From NCBI GenBank assembly GCA_036768485.1, contig JAVLUZ010000415.1, positions 273,501 to 337,500 on the forward strand: a stretch of DNA of 64,000 nucleotides, read 5' to 3'. Positions 11,441-23,480 of the stretch are shown one piece after another. The first letter of the stretch is position 1, and the number at the start of each line of letters is the position of its first letter. The position numbers and the translations under genes were made by a program. The stretch is from Mermis nigrescens. Taxonomy: Eukaryota > Nematoda > Enoplea > Mermithida > Mermithidae. Under the pieces are notes generated by a model. That model saw only the letters and a program-made list of their open reading frames with translations, was not told the DNA's origin and did not search any database.

Positions 11441-12102
11441 GATCTGGACTGGACCCTCCCACAGTCTGAAAGACCCGACAAAAATCGATACATCCCAGAA
11501 TTGAATTTTGGTGCTGTTTTTGGCAATTTGGCTCCATCGCCCCCAGAATTTTGTTGTTGACCATGTATGACCCCAGCCCCTGTTACCCTTATCTACCAAG
11601 CCTATGCATGGGCACAAATATTTTACACAAAAATATAAGACGTTGAGTTGAAATCCGAAAAATATCGTATGTTAAACGCCGCCCTCAAATAGTTCAATAA
11701 GTATAATATATAGACATGCACGGCATGGGATTCGTACTGGAAAAGAAATTTCAAAAAGCTATTTCTGGGCCCAAAAATGATGAGTAGGCGTAACGAATAG
11801 TTTTACGGTGTTTCCGACAATCTTTCTAGAGCATACTAGGGATGCAACGGATATCCGGATCCGGATCCGTTATTATCCGCTATTATTTTGAATCCGGATC
11901 CGGATCCGGTATTTTGAAAAATTAAGATCCGTATCCGGATCCGGTATTTTTAAAAAATAAGATCCGGATCCGGATCCGTTATTTTTACAGTTTAAAACGG
12001 ATCCTAAACGGATCCAAGAGATTGTGATAAAAGATCATTAAACCTTGAATTGTATTGAAGAAACAACATCATTATGAGACAAAAGCTTTACTTTGATTGA
12101 CT

Positions 12103-12255
12103 TAATACTCAAATTCAATGACAGGCAAATTGTATTTAAGAGACAGCAGCTTTTCTGCAACCAAAGAAAGTGGTAGATTGCTCAAAGTCATAAGCTCAAC
12201 TAACCGCTCATCTATATCAATTGATCTTGCATCATCGTTATTCCATTTTTTACCC
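12103..12255 (-). pseudogene. hAT transposase fragment (N-terminal region)
   Basis: The minus strand reads FKGKKWNNDDARSIDIDERL followed by a VELMTLSNLPLSLV segment and a stop. This resembles the hAT pattern before the catalytic core, an acidic linker then a helix with L-P-x-S-L-V. It is short and isolated, located inside element C as expected. Upstream frames are broken. Confidence 0.45.
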
Positions 12256-12555
12256 TTAAACCGTACATAAGTTAATTAGGAATCCTCTCATAAAAATAAA
12301 ATATTTCATACAGCAAGTAAGCATGCTTCCATTGTCATTTGCACCTTTTGTTTTTCATGTTTCAAAGCAGTCTTTGCGCAATCTGCGCGTTTTTCTGCAA
12401 AGGAAAGAAGACATGCCTGACGCGAATCTTCTACAATCTGTGCTTAACAAGAATACCTCTTTCCTTTTCTTCGATCTGCTGGGACTCCTCTGCTTTGAAC
12501 TTTTTATAGTCCGCCGCATGCTAAGTTTGCAGACGCTTTTTCATACAGGTGGTAC

Positions 12556-13305
12556 CAGTGTTTTTTTGTACTCGGAAAAGATAATTCCCGATGTACAAAA
12601 ATTTTCGGGACCGTCTTTGTACATGTACAAAGATTTTTGGGAAGACAAAAATTGCAAAAAAGGTCTGAAATTCGCAAAAATTTTCGGCGCTTTGCGCCGA
12701 AATGAGTAACTGTGTGTTGTATATACATGTCTTTACAATGGCAGAAATTGGATTTCAAAAGGAAAAATGTCAAATTTTTCGGCGCCTTGCGCCGTTTTAA
12801 GATGATAGTGATTTTCACACTTGGAGACGCAAAAATTTGCTAAAATACACTACCAAAAGTCGATCAACTCTGTGTTTAACACACTAAAATCGCTACTTTA
12901 CCATATTATAGTACCCTAAAATTTGTGTGTACAAAATGTACAAAGATTTTTGGGAAGACAAAAACTGTAAAAAAGTGTAAAATTCCCAAAAATTTCGGGC
13001 GCTCCATGCCAAAATGAGTAATTGTTTGTCCTATATCTTTAAAATAGCAGAATTTGCATTTAGAATGGAAAGATGTCGAATTATTCGGCGCTTCGCGCCG
13101 TTTTGAGACAATTTTTAATAATTTTTGGCGTCAGAAACCCAGAAATTAGATAAAATACGCTACCAAAGATAGAAAACCCTGTTTTACCACACTAAAATCG
13201 CTACTGTACTATAGTACACAAAAATTTGCATGTACTAAATGTACAAAGACTTTTGGGGACCATCTCTGTACATGTACAAACGGACCTTGTACAAAAAAAA
13301 CATTG
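12556..13305 (+). mobile_element. hAT-type MITE family P (750 bp) nested in element C
   Basis: Begins CAGTGTTTTTTTGTACTCGG and ends GTACAAAAAAAACATTG. Inside are paired TTTGTACATGTACAAAG palindromes and GGCGCTTCGCGCC-type hairpins. Flanks GGTGGTAC and GGTGACCC are partly matched. It is the same family as 17580-18329, 24963-25379, 39339-39781, 42736-43461 and 48012-49171. Confidence 0.75.
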
Positions 13306-14066
13306 GGTGACCCCTCCACCGCTTCTGGAAAGCTTTGCTGCGCAGAGATTACATTGCGATTTAGATTTATTTTAGCTAGCATAAAATAGTTTCAGATAGG
13401 ACTAGAAATGCGTTTTGGCATTTCCGATTAATGAGAGGAAGACGCCAGATTCACAGTTTTTCAAGCTACAGCCGAATTAAGATCAATCCGGACCACTGAA
13501 CCAAGCTCATGCAGCTTTGCTTATTTCATCATCCTACAGTAATTCTGCTTCTGAAACTAATGAGCGCCGTACTTGCGAACAAAAATTTAAGTATTAAAAA
13601 AATTAAGCGTTCATAATGCATATTCATGGATCCGGATCCGGATCCGTTATTATCTGTTATTTTAATAATTAAAGATCCGGATCCGGATCCGTTATTTTGA
13701 ATTTTATGGATCCGTATCCGGATCCGGATCCGTTATTTTGAATTGTACGGATCCGGATCCGATATTATTGGAAAACCCGGATCCGTTGCATCCCTAGAGC
13801 ATACCATGGAAAAAATTTTTAAAAAATCAAAAAAGTCGAATAAATCGAAGAAAATATAGTCAAAATATGAGTATATGGCGCCAAGCACTGAAAATCTGAC
13901 ACTTTGAGTAAATAGATAGCTAAAAACGCTTAAAAAGGCACCTTTTCACGAATTTTTAAGAAGTTTCGAAAACGTTTTGAAAAATCATGAATTCTAGGGG
14001 CGGGGTCAAAAAAAATTTCTGGGGAGGGGGAGTGAAAATTTCTCAGATGGGGGGGGGGTGAAACCC

Positions 14067-15932
14067 AATGAACGACCGGGCCCAAAGTTTGGTCAAGACC
14101 GGGCTCTAGAGGCCGGGACCGGGCCTCAATGTATGTCATATGTATATATTATGTAGGTAAAGGAACAAATGTGTACGTCATATGTTTAGTCAATGTACAT
14201 ATATAATGTATGTATTGACAATGTACCTACCTATCTACCGGCTCACTAATTGACTGCAGATTTAAATAGCGAGATAGTATATATAAGATCACATTACCAT
14301 TAAAATAGTTTTAAATACCTTCTAACAGTGACGGATCTAGGATTTTCCTAAGGGGATGGAGGTACCCCTAAGGGGGGGGCGATACCCTGACGGGCGGAAA
14401 AATTAGCCATTTTAATCCGAAAATCGCTAAAAATCGCTCAAAATGCTTAATTTTGGGCACTATTTCGGGCCAATAGGGGGAGGCGGCCGCCCCCTAAATC
14501 TCCGCCCCTGCTTTCTAATCAGTAGTTTCATAGCAAAATCGCTGTGAGCAGCTTTAAATACAACTGATTTTTCATGTTGTGCCCAGAAACATTGTTTTTT
14601 ACCATATTGTTTGCGACATTTCTTGAAGCTACTTTTCTTAATTGTTGAAGACGATAATATTTTTATTAAGCCAGTCTTTCATAGCAATAAAGTTTAGGTC
14701 TTTCTATATATTGTTATTAATAATTTACACTCATTTAGTACAACGTCAATTTGCATATCGTTCTCTTTTTGAAAGCAGATTGACCCCGTTCTGAATCTAT
14801 TTAGTCATAGTCTGAAGCAGAAGCACGTAAATTTTGATTATTTTTTCTGCTAAAGCTGTCTCGTAACTCAGAAAGACGATGAGCGATTGCCAAAACGTTG
14901 AAAATTTACAAAACAAAACATGATTTCCTATTGAAACAGTCAGTGCTTTTCTCGAATATTTTTATGTTCACTGCATTAGATTCCTTTAATGCCAAAGAAA
15001 GTAGAAACTTTAGATGAAGTACAGAAAAGCGATGAAGCTGATTCATATTAAGCATGTTTAAAAGGAATCGGCGACATCTGAGAATAACTAATCAGTACAT
15101 TTGTATTATTCAAACTGCTTGCACGAAGCTATTAGACACTTTCTACAACATGTTACACAAAATGTTAATTTTTTGAATTTTTGCTGGATATGTGTTAAGG
15201 CTTTTAAGTTTGTCACCATGTAAAGCTTTGTCAATTACACAAAAGTGATGTTAGGACTCTTAGTATTTTTGAACTACACAATCTAAGTCTCATTCAAAAA
15301 CCTACAATTCTGTTTCCCTAGTTATTACTTTTTAAAATTAATTTAGGTTCATTCTTAGATTAATAATCTTTAACAAAAATCATCGAAAAGGCGCTGTTTT
15401 TTGGATTTTTCCATGAGAATAACTTTGTAATTGCTGAAGTAAGCAACGAAAGGTTTTTTGGACACAGTGAACTTCTTGCGAGATATTTTTTGAAAATGAT
15501 GGAATAATTGATAATTCTTACTGAGGATTATATTTAAGATAAAATTTTTAACATTTTAATTAATGTACGTCGCTTCTGAATTTGCTGCTCATTCATATAT
15601 CAAATGCTAGATCGGAATTGATGCAATTATCGACTTTATGCTGTCCTATATTTAATCTGTTTAAGCATGTCAGATGTAATATGCGAAGAAAAAATAAGAT
15701 CTGCCAGGTGCTAGTTCCATCAAAGCTCAATAGAAATGGTTAAAATCTGCATAGAAGTTAATACAGGAATATTTCCAAAATAATTACGCTATTATTCACA
15801 AGGCAAGTGTTTCTTTATGACAACTCAACATGCTTCCCTTACTCTGCCTCTATTTGGCCCGGCCTTTTTTTGGCTGGGACCGGGACCGGACCCACTAGCC
15901 CCGGCCAGTACCAGGCGCCGGTCGTTCCTCAT
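14067..15932. mobile_element. hAT-type element I (1.87 kb)
   Basis: The ends AATGAACGACCGGGCC and CCGGTCGTTCCTCAT are inverted. The flanking duplication TGAAACCC is perfect (14059-14066 and 15933-15940). Subterminal zones are rich in GACCGGG and GGGACCGG. The interior is AT-rich and non-coding and carries a nested MITE at 14326-14510. Confidence 0.8.
14326..14510 (+). mobile_element. MITE with CAGTGACGGATC/CCGCCCCTG ends (185 bp)
   Basis: Inverted ends CAGTGACGGATCTAGG and CTCCGCCCCTG. Flanks CCTTCTAA and CTTTCTAA (7 of 8). Same family as 37673-37841 and 38909-39976. Confidence 0.75.
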
Positions 15933-16028
15933 TGAAACCCCTTTCAATGTCATGTACGATAATATCTAATTTAAGCAGTCAGCAGTCAGTTTACACTGCA
16001 CGACTTCGAACAAATAGTCACAATAAAA

Positions 16029-16034
16029 TTTATT
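16029..16034 (-). promoter_or_regulatory. poly(A) signal of TMEM70-like copy 3
   Basis: AATAAA on the minus strand, about 195 bases past the copy 3 stop codon, in the same TTGAAATAAAT context as after copy 2. Confidence 0.6.
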
Positions 16035-16226
16035 TCAACGTGATAAAATGTATTAAATGAGTATAACAAATGATAAAAAACATCACACAAAAGCGCAATC
16101 GTACTTGGCTCCACAATGTCTCAGCTCGGATACCCCAAGTTTTGAATAAAGTTCTTATTGACTATTAAAACGCTTAGATGACTAACAGTTCGTCCGATTA
16201 CTAATATCGAACCAGTAAACCATTCA

Positions 16227-16383
16227 TCATTTGAGTTTCAATGTTTTGGGGAAAAATTTAGTTCTATGATTATCGCAAGTAAAATGGGTGGAAAAGAGGA
16301 GCAATGGGAAACCGCGAAATCCGATGTAAACCGATTTAAGCCAATCTGGTCTCGCCGGAAAATGTATATCGTCTGGTTTAAAG
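16227..16383 (-). CDS. TMEM70-like gene copy 3, exon 3 (last)
   Basis: The acceptor reads CCCGTTTTTCAG and is followed by a base completing the split codon from exon 2. The 51 residues begin FKPDDIHFPARPDWLKSVYI, continue GFRGFPLLLF and end KTLKLK before TGA. They align with the copy 2 last exon over FK-x-D-x-I-x-x-P-A-R, KSVYIGF and the G-x-P-x-L-L strand, which are C-terminal features of TMEM70. The leucine run that a longer open frame shows upstream is only the AAT microsatellite read on the reverse strand, and it ends where the acceptor begins. A poly(A) signal follows at 16034-16029. Confidence 0.82.
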
Positions 16384-16398
16384 CTGAAAAACGGGAAA

Positions 16399-16692
16399 AC
16401 TAATAATAATAATAACAACAACAATAATAATAACAATGATATTTAATTCATAATAATTATAACAACGATAATAATATTACTAATAATAATAATAATAATA
16501 ATAATTATTATTATTATTATTATAAAAAATATTATAATATTGATATTATTATTATTATCATTATTATTATTATTGTTTTAATAAAAATAATAATGATAAT
16601 AATAATAATATTAATAATAATAATAATAATAATGAGAATAATAAGGACAATAATATTCTTAATAATAATAGTGATAATAATATTAATAATAA
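16399..16692. repeat. AAT/ATT microsatellite
   Basis: Almost 300 bp of imperfect AAT and ATT units. Its left end lies within 20 bp of the minus-strand acceptor of TMEM70-like copy 3 exon 3. Confidence 0.85.
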
Positions 16693-17571
16693 TCTGCACG
16701 AAGTTTCGAAAAAATCTTGCTTTTGTTTATTTGACTTTTGATCAAAGCCAGGTCATTTACTCGATATACAGAAACGGAGAAATAAAATTTTGGGTGGCTG
16801 GCGGGCCAGTAAATAGGTAAAATTAAAAAATACTGTAGAAGACAGAAATAGAAAATTTTACCCAAAAGCCTCGGAGGGCAGAAAATTTCGTTTTGTAAAG
16901 ATGACAGACAGCCGACTTTGAATGAATTGATCATTTTTGACCAAAAAGTAGATAATTTATTCAATTCTCCAAAAATATCAGACTTTCCCAGATTGACCGG
17001 GAATATTGTATTACTGTGAAATTCTCAAAAACTGAGTGACGTCAGACGATTTTGGAAAACGTTACACCTTATGCCTATATCAAGGGATCGGACCCCCCAA
17101 AATTAGTCGTTTTCTATCCTCAAATGGGCGTAATGAGTCTTGGGAGGTCTGGCTGACCCTTGAGAATCTGAAAAACCCCCTAAAAATCAATACTCCTAGA
17201 AATGAATTTCTTAGTGCAAGTTTTTGTTTATTCTGCCCAATCGACCCCCCTTCCCCGGAATCTGGCTGTTGCACACCTATGCCTCTATCCCCAAAAGCAT
17301 ACATGTAACAGGGGAATGAAAGGATCATCCCACCCGAATTCAATTATCCTTCCATCCACCAAGAAAAGTTTTGACCCCTAAACCGATTTTTGGAAAAAAT
17401 TGCATGTTGTGACCGTTTTTAGCCAAAATTGGATTTAGATTATCCCCCATAAAAATAACAGATGACCTATGCACATAGGGGGCGAGAAGCATACGTGGGC
17501 AGCAAGGACATTATGGGGCATCAGGATAAAGAAAATTGCCGAAAATGTTACTAAAAATAGAATTCTGGGGG
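16693..17571. other. Intron 2 of TMEM70-like copy 3: MITE debris
   Basis: Contains fragments of CATACATGTAACAGG-type MITEs at about 17300-17480. No coding exon. Confidence 0.4.
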
Positions 17572-17579
17572 GTCTACAG

Positions 17580-18329
17580 CAGTGTTTTTTTGTACTCGGC
17601 AAAGATTTTTCCCGATGTACAAGGACTTTTCGGAACCGTCTTTGTACATGTACAAAGATTTTTGGGAAGACAAAAATTGCAAAAAGGTCTGAAATTCGCA
17701 AAAATTTTAGGAGCTTCGCGCCGAAATGATTAATTGTGTGTTCTTTATATCTTTATAATTGCAGAAATTGCATTTCTAAAGGAAAATTTCAAATTTTTCG
17801 CCACATCGCGCCGTTTTAAGACGATTCTTGTGATTTTTTCCCTAAGAGACCCAGAATAAGCTGAAATATACTATCAAAAGTCTAAAACTCTGTTTTTGCC
17901 ACACGAAAATTGCTACTGTACCATATTATAGTATCCAAAAATCTGTGTGTGCAAAATGTACAAAGATTTTTGGGAGGACAAAACTGTAAAAGGGCGTAAA
18001 ATTCCCAAAAATTTTTGGCGCTTCGCGCCGGAATGAGTAATTGTTTGTCCTATATATCTTTAAAATGGCAAAATACGCATTTAGAATGGAAAAATGTCAA
18101 TTTTTCCGGCGCTTCGCGCCGTTTTGAGACAATTTTTAGTAATTTTTGGCGTCAGAAACCAGAAATTAGCTAAAATACACGACCAGAGATCGAGAAGCCT
18201 ATTTTACCACACTAAAATCGCTACTGTACTATATTATAATGCACAAAAAGTTGCATGAACAACATGTACAAAGACTTTTAGGGACTATCTTTGTACGTGT
18301 ACAAACGGACCTTGTACAAAAAAATACTG
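17580..18329 (+). mobile_element. hAT-type MITE family P (750 bp)
   Basis: Starts CAGTGTTTTTTTGTACTCGG and ends GTACAAAAAAATACTG. Flanks GTCTACAG and GCCTACAG (7 of 8). Two GGCGCTTCGCGCC hairpins at 18017 and 18108. Lies in intron 2 of TMEM70-like copy 3. Confidence 0.8.
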
Positions 18330-19162
18330 GCCTACAGTAATCTGGGCGGTAGGTTTTAAACTTCTGGGGGTACAAACCCCCAAACCCGCCCCCCTCACGT
18401 CCAGGTATGGCGAGGGGGTATTACTCCCGCTGAAGGGTCAGCCAGAAAGGTGGCTGTCAAGCGATTTCGAGCTGAAGGAACGTCTTATGCACCATTTTGA
18501 ACACAAAAGCACAAGTAAATGTGAAAATTTTCCCAGCGCTTCGCGCCGGATCACTCTCAGATCTAGAGAAAATATTTAGGCGCATTGAAGAATTGATGTG
18601 TATTTTTTGATGATTTTAGTCATGTTTTCATGGTTTTTAAAATTTTGCGCCAGAGTAGTACTCATTTATGACAGTTACTGACTTTCCCGGTGCTCTAAAA
18701 ACTACATGTAAGTACGTCAGGAGAGTATTTCTAGTTCTTACGATGATTTTTCGAATATCTTTTGGCGCTATAGGTTCATTTTTGCATTAATTATGGAGTT
18801 TTCCGTGAAAATAATTATGGAGTTTTCCGTGAAAATAATTATATAATTTTTCAAATTTCGAACATTTAGTCGTATAAGAAATAATTCCGCATATCAAAAG
18901 ATGACAGAAAAGCGATAGTTTAAGTATTATGGTCGAATTCTTCGAACAATTAGTGACACTTTTAGGGAAATTTGGGGCTCCGCCCTCCCCACAATCAGAA
19001 AATCCTGGATCAGTAAATGCGCCGGATTAACACTTTAATTTGCTTTTTAGTCAAAAAGCGCCCAAAATTTATTAATTCCGCAAGTTTTAATGTTAAAAAC
19101 GATATAATTCAGTCAAAATGGACCAAAAATGCTTTATTAATGCGGTATCGTCAGGATCACAC
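18330..19162. other. Intron sequence with truncated family S piece
   Basis: A family S fragment runs from about 18400 (GGCGAGGGGGTATTACTCC) through a GCGCTTCGCGCCGG core at 18538. A 24-bp direct duplication (units begin AATTATGGAGTTTTCCGTGA) lies near 18790-18840. No gene. Confidence 0.45.
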
Positions 19163-19391
19163 AGATACCTGGGCAATAGCTAAAGCTTTAGCCCGTCCAA
19201 CCGTGGGCTATCAAGGGTTGGTTGGTCCTTAGTTGGGCTAAAAGTGGATTAAAAATGACAATTTCCGTTGATTTTGCACTGTTTTCCTACATTTTTTCAA
19301 AATCAGCCCGTCCAAATGGACCCTTCAGCCCGTCCAGCGTTTGTGTCAGCCCGTTCCATGAACGGGCTGGGATGGGCTATTGTTCAGGTGT
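19163..19391 (+). mobile_element. Small hAT-type MITE with AGCCCGTCC words (229 bp)
   Basis: Starts AGATACCTGGGCAATAGC and ends GGCTATTGTTCAGGTGT. The 8-bp duplication GATCACAC is perfect on both sides. Interior has repeated AGCCCGTCC. Confidence 0.8.
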
Positions 19392-19892
19392 GATCACACA
19401 AGTGAATAAGCACAATAAAATTTTCCCAGAGTGTCAAACATTACAACTTTATTGCATTGCAAGCTCGATATAGATCTATGCAAGGAGCACATACTTCCAC
19501 AATATATGCATTGCGTGCCAGGAGTAACCTGTGACAACATGAGCTATTTCAATATCTAGAAGGTTCCGGCACAAAATTAAAAACAATGCATTTTGTATTA
19601 GAAACAATGCTCTTTCAAATGAAACACAGAAGAGAAAAAAATTAAAAATGACCCGCATTCCGATTTTTGCCGCTGGAGATAGGATAAAATTTGCATATGC
19701 TTCTGAGGCATTACTCGTGAATTTTTGAAATTAAACACACATAGAGACACTAATGTAGACTAGTCTTTAAAAAATTATTGACTGAAATAAATTAAAGCAT
19801 CTTCTTTTATTTGTGCTTAAAGTATGGTCATTAATTCAGAAATTAATTTTTATTTTTAAACTTTAACACCGATTTTAAAACTAGGTTTTTTG

Positions 19893-20975
19893 TAGTGATG
19901 TCCTGGGCACCGGCACCGGCGCCGGTGCCTAAGCACCGCACCGGGCCGGTGCTAGGCTGGTACTGGCGCCGGTGCCGGTGCTAGATAAAAGAGAAAAATT
20001 AGTGTAAAAAGAATAATTGAAGCTCATTTATCAAGAATTTGATGAATAAAGGCGCAAAAAGGTAGCATTTTGTTAATAAAATCTTCTGATTAGCATGGTG
20101 AAGCATTTTGACCGAACTTCAGAACAAGTCTTCGAGCTTTAAAAATGAATTATTCATTTAACGAAACACATCTTATTGAAAACATCAATTAACAGCAAGA
20201 AGCGTGGACACTAATAAATAAAGTAAATTAAAATTAAAAACATCGACATATAGAGTGGAAAGTTCTTCTAATTCTACCATCTGTAGGCAAGAAGGATGAG
20301 TACTATAGAGTAGTTTTCAACTTAATTTTATCAAATCCATTTTTATAATTCCATTTCGTGAGCAGAAGTCCGTAAAACGCAGCTAGAATTTTAAAATAGT
20401 TTTATGCAAAACTTTTTCCTGCAAATTATTCAGAAAAAGCTTGTTAAAACTTTGTAAATGAACTTCTATGTAAGTCTTCTGCATTACTAATATATCCCAT
20501 GTTTGTTTCCAGAGGCTTTTGAAAATGTGAAATGATAAACTCAAATAATTTAAGCTCAAAAAGTTTTTGTGGCTATTTTCATGTTTGTTTCCTACTAGTT
20601 GAATATTTAACTAATGCACTAAAACCAAATTTCGATTTGACTAAAGATCCTCTGCAAGCAATCTTGATTGCGCTACACTTAAACTTATAATACACTATTT
20701 AACTTTTATTTTTCTTCGAATTTCAATTTTATTACAATTTTTTGTTTGTTTAATGCTTAAGTGAGAAAATTAATATGTATCCATAAATTAAAAATAATGA
20801 AGTCGTTACTAGCCAAATGAAATTTAGCCCTCAATATGTATATCCGGTGAAGAATAGGTACAAATTTAACCCTTTTTGAAGAAGCATAGTACACTATATA
20901 ATATGCTAATGTAGCACCGGCACCGCGGTACAGGGGTACCGGCACCGGTAAAAAAGCGGCACCGGGACATCACTA
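19893..20975. mobile_element. hAT element E with GGCACC subterminal arrays (1.08 kb)
   Basis: The ends TAGTGATGTCCTGGGCACC and CACCGGGACATCACTA are inverted. The flanking duplication GTTTTTTG is perfect (19885-19892 and 20976-20983). Arrays of GGCACCGGCACCGG and GGCGCC fill both ends. The interior is AT-rich and non-coding. Confidence 0.85.
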
Positions 20976-21441
20976 GTTTTTTGTAATTGCTTTTTTAATT
21001 GCACGACCGGATTTGGCACAAAAAGTTGTCCTAATCGGCTAAATTTTATCCTTCTTCGTTGATCGAAACTGAAAAAATAAACCAATCAAAGGTGAGGGAA
21101 ATTGGAGTATGCGCGTGATTATTGCGAGATGGACCCGTAAACTAAAGTCTATAACTTGTGCACAAAAGCGTATTAGGATGTAATATTTTACTCAATCTAA
21201 TTTGGGACCAAGCTCTACTTCTGAGCATTTTCACTAAGATTAGAGATGGTCGACTGGAAGCGCTGGGACGGATGACATGGAATGACCCAGTTTAGAGCAG
21301 ACAGATAGCTGGAAAAGCTAATTTTCTACGATTTTTTTCTATGGGAAATCGCAAATTTTGCGAGGGGGCCAAAAAATCTCTCTTAAGGGAGAGGGGTGGC
21401 GTTAAGAAATTTAAGGTAATGTTAGGCTTATATACACTCAC

Positions 21442-21767
21442 GTCAATACGCGCCTTCGACCCCAAAAGTTGTAAAAAATGGCTGAATACACGCCGCTAGA
21501 ATTGTCGAAGAAAATTCGCGTCGCGACTCGTTTAGTAAGCCAATGTTGAGCAAAGGGAGACAAAAAAAGAAGAAGCGTGTTGAAGCATACGAATATTCGA
21601 TCTAGGTTGTCGTCGGGAAACCAAAGATACACGAAAATCGGGACCAACACGCAACCCAATAACGTGCCCACTTTAAAACTGGCCAAGCAGGGCCCGTAAA
21701 ATTTGGCAAGTGCGTAAACTTCGCGTCCACCGACGAATTGGGACCGAGGAACGGATATTGAATACGC
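21442..21767 (-). CDS. TMEM70-like gene copy 3, exon 2
   Basis: The exon is 326 nt: 108 codons plus two bases. It starts in phase 0 after CAACAG and ends at a consensus donor (AC, then GTGAGT) in phase 2. It carries the two-helix hairpin (first helix around [16 protein letters not shown], second around [15 protein letters not shown]), then [13 protein letters not shown] and the YSAIFYN motif shared by all three copies. It lacks the extra N-terminal stretch of about 50 residues seen in copies 1 and 2. The intron on its 5' side ends in roughly 40 TA dinucleotides that stop a few bases before the acceptor, so the usual pyrimidine tract is replaced by the microsatellite. Tyr-Ile runs in longer open frames here are that microsatellite, not protein. 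Confidence 0.82.
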
Positions 21768-21775
21768 CTGTTGAC

Positions 21776-21776
<1 letters not shown>

Positions 21777-21856
<80 letters not shown>
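21777..21856. repeat. TA dinucleotide microsatellite, about 40 units
   Basis: Uninterrupted TA from 21777, ending in TATAAATA. It lies directly 5' (minus strand) of the exon 2 acceptor of TMEM70-like copy 3. Confidence 0.95.
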
Positions 21857-21860
<4 letters not shown>

Positions 21861-21909
21861 TACATACAAGTAAGAAGGGAAATGGGAATCCCTTAGCAAG
21901 GCCTGGTCA

Positions 21910-22604
21910 CATGCATGCACATAGGGGGTGAGGGGCATACCTGGGCGTGGGGGGTTTGGGGGTATGCATCCCCCGAGAAACCAAAATACCCACCCCAGAA
22001 ATCGAAATATCCTCCAGATTTCAATTTTTGAAAATTTTTTCGTTTTTTCCGCAATTTTTTAATGCCAATGGATAGTGCTCGATGAGAAACGTTGGAAAAT
22101 GGTGTTTTTTCGCCATACCACCACTTTTAAGGTCATTTTTTACCTTTGAAAAAATCTTGCACCCCCAGAACTTTGGTGCCGCTCACCTATGGTGAGGGGG
22201 TATTACCCCTCTGGAGGGTCGGTCGGACGGGTGTTGTCCGACGATCTTGAGCTGACGGAACGTTTTTTGCATCATTTTTGAGGTCAAAAGCAGTAAAAAT
22301 GTCAAAATGTTTCCGGCGCTTCGCGCCTGATCACCACTTTTAAGTACTTTTGAGTACTTTTTACTCACAAAGCGCCTAAAATTGAGAAATTTCTTGTGCA
22401 TTTTTTCAGTGTTAAAAGTGATACGATATAGTCAAAATGGACTAAAAATGCTTTCAAAATGCGATAGTAACCCGAAAAAAACGTTTTATGGGCTATTTTG
22501 ACTATTTTGATAATTGAAACAGCAAAAAATTCGTGAACGTTAAATTTACTGGTTTACATTTTTAAGTTTTCACCCCTCGCCGAAATTGACCTTGTGTACC
22601 AATG
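21910..22604 (+). mobile_element. MITE family S with a family Q element nested inside
   Basis: Begins CATGCATGCACATAGGGGG and ends CTTGTGTACCAATG. Flanks CCTGGTCA and TCTGGTCC (6 of 8). Interrupted by family Q at 21936-22191. Confidence 0.7.
21936..22191 (+). mobile_element. MITE family Q nested in family S
   Basis: Begins CATACCTGGGCGTGGGGGG and ends CGCTCACCTATG. The 8-bp duplication GTGAGGGG is perfect (21928-21935 and 22192-22199). Confidence 0.85.
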
Positions 22605-23480
22605 TCTGGTCCTCTATTCTGCCCCAAACACGATCGTTATTGCCTGTTTTAAAATTTTCGGGAAAAACTGGTTTTTTCAGGCTTTGTTGAGCATTTTTAA
22701 TTAAAATCTGCAAGGTCCGCTGCCTTCCGCACGTGGGTGTCGAGGGCTTGTATAACGAAATCGAAATACCCACAATTTTTCGGCTCTTTGGAATTTTCGA
22801 TCTTTTTTAACATTTTTGCATTTTTAAATAAAAGTTTTTATAATTTTTCGTTCTTCAATTTTCAAAGTGAACCATAGGTGCACAAGGTCAGGATCGGCAG
22901 AGGGGTGAAATCCCAGAAATCAAAAATAGTAAATTTAACGTTCACGATTTTTTTGCCGTTTTAACGATCAAAATGGTCAGAAGAGACTATAAAAACACTT
23001 CTATCAAGGTATGTAGTATCGCATTCGCATTTTAAAAGCATTTTTAGTCCAGTTTGACGGCATTACATCACTTTTAACACTCAAAGAATGCAAAAATTTA
23101 TACGTTGTGGGCGCTTTTTGAGTAAATAGTACTTAAAAGTATTAATCTGGCGCGAAGCGCCGGAAAAATTTTTGACGTTTTTACTGCTTTTGACCTAAAA
23201 AATGACGCAAAAAACATTCCATTAGCTCAAAATCGCCATAGAGTATATACCTGTCCGGCTGAACCTTAAGGGGGGGTAACACCCCCACCTCCTCCCTATT
23301 TACATGTATGGTTTGAACACTTGACACTTGCTGAGGAACATCCCAAATGGTAGAGTTTGCCCCACTATCGATTTTTAAACCTATTTGGCTTCCTATTGGC
23401 CCGCCATGCTTGTTCGGTATCCCTTTCGAATGTCATCACAAGCCCAACTAGATTCTATCTAAACTACACGACGTAGGTAT
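22605..23480. other. Intron 1 of TMEM70-like copy 3: MITE-derived
   Basis: An inverted family S copy occupies 22873-23310 (CATAGGTGCACAAGGTC to TTTACATGTATG). It includes a GGCGCGAAGCGCC core at 23149. No exon. Confidence 0.55.

Larger units (their letters stand above)
11837..13796. mobile_element. hAT element C with CCGGAT subterminal arrays
   Basis: The ends TAGGGATGCAACGG and CCGTTGCATCCCTA are inverted. They are flanked by a perfect 8-bp duplication GAGCATAC (11829-11836 and 13797-13804). Both subterminal zones are dense arrays of CCGGATCCGGAT. The interior carries a minus-strand hAT transposase-like remnant at about 12100-12255 and a nested family P element at 12556-13305. Length 1960 bp; non-autonomous as it stands. 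Confidence 0.85.

Noticed and set aside
16384..16436. Poly-leucine start of the frame containing TMEM70-like exon 3
   Set aside because: Reverse-strand reading of the AAT microsatellite, upstream of the acceptor, and therefore intron.
21602..21938. Open frames with long Tyr-Ile runs
   Set aside because: Translation of the TA microsatellite; the real exon begins at 21767 after the acceptor.
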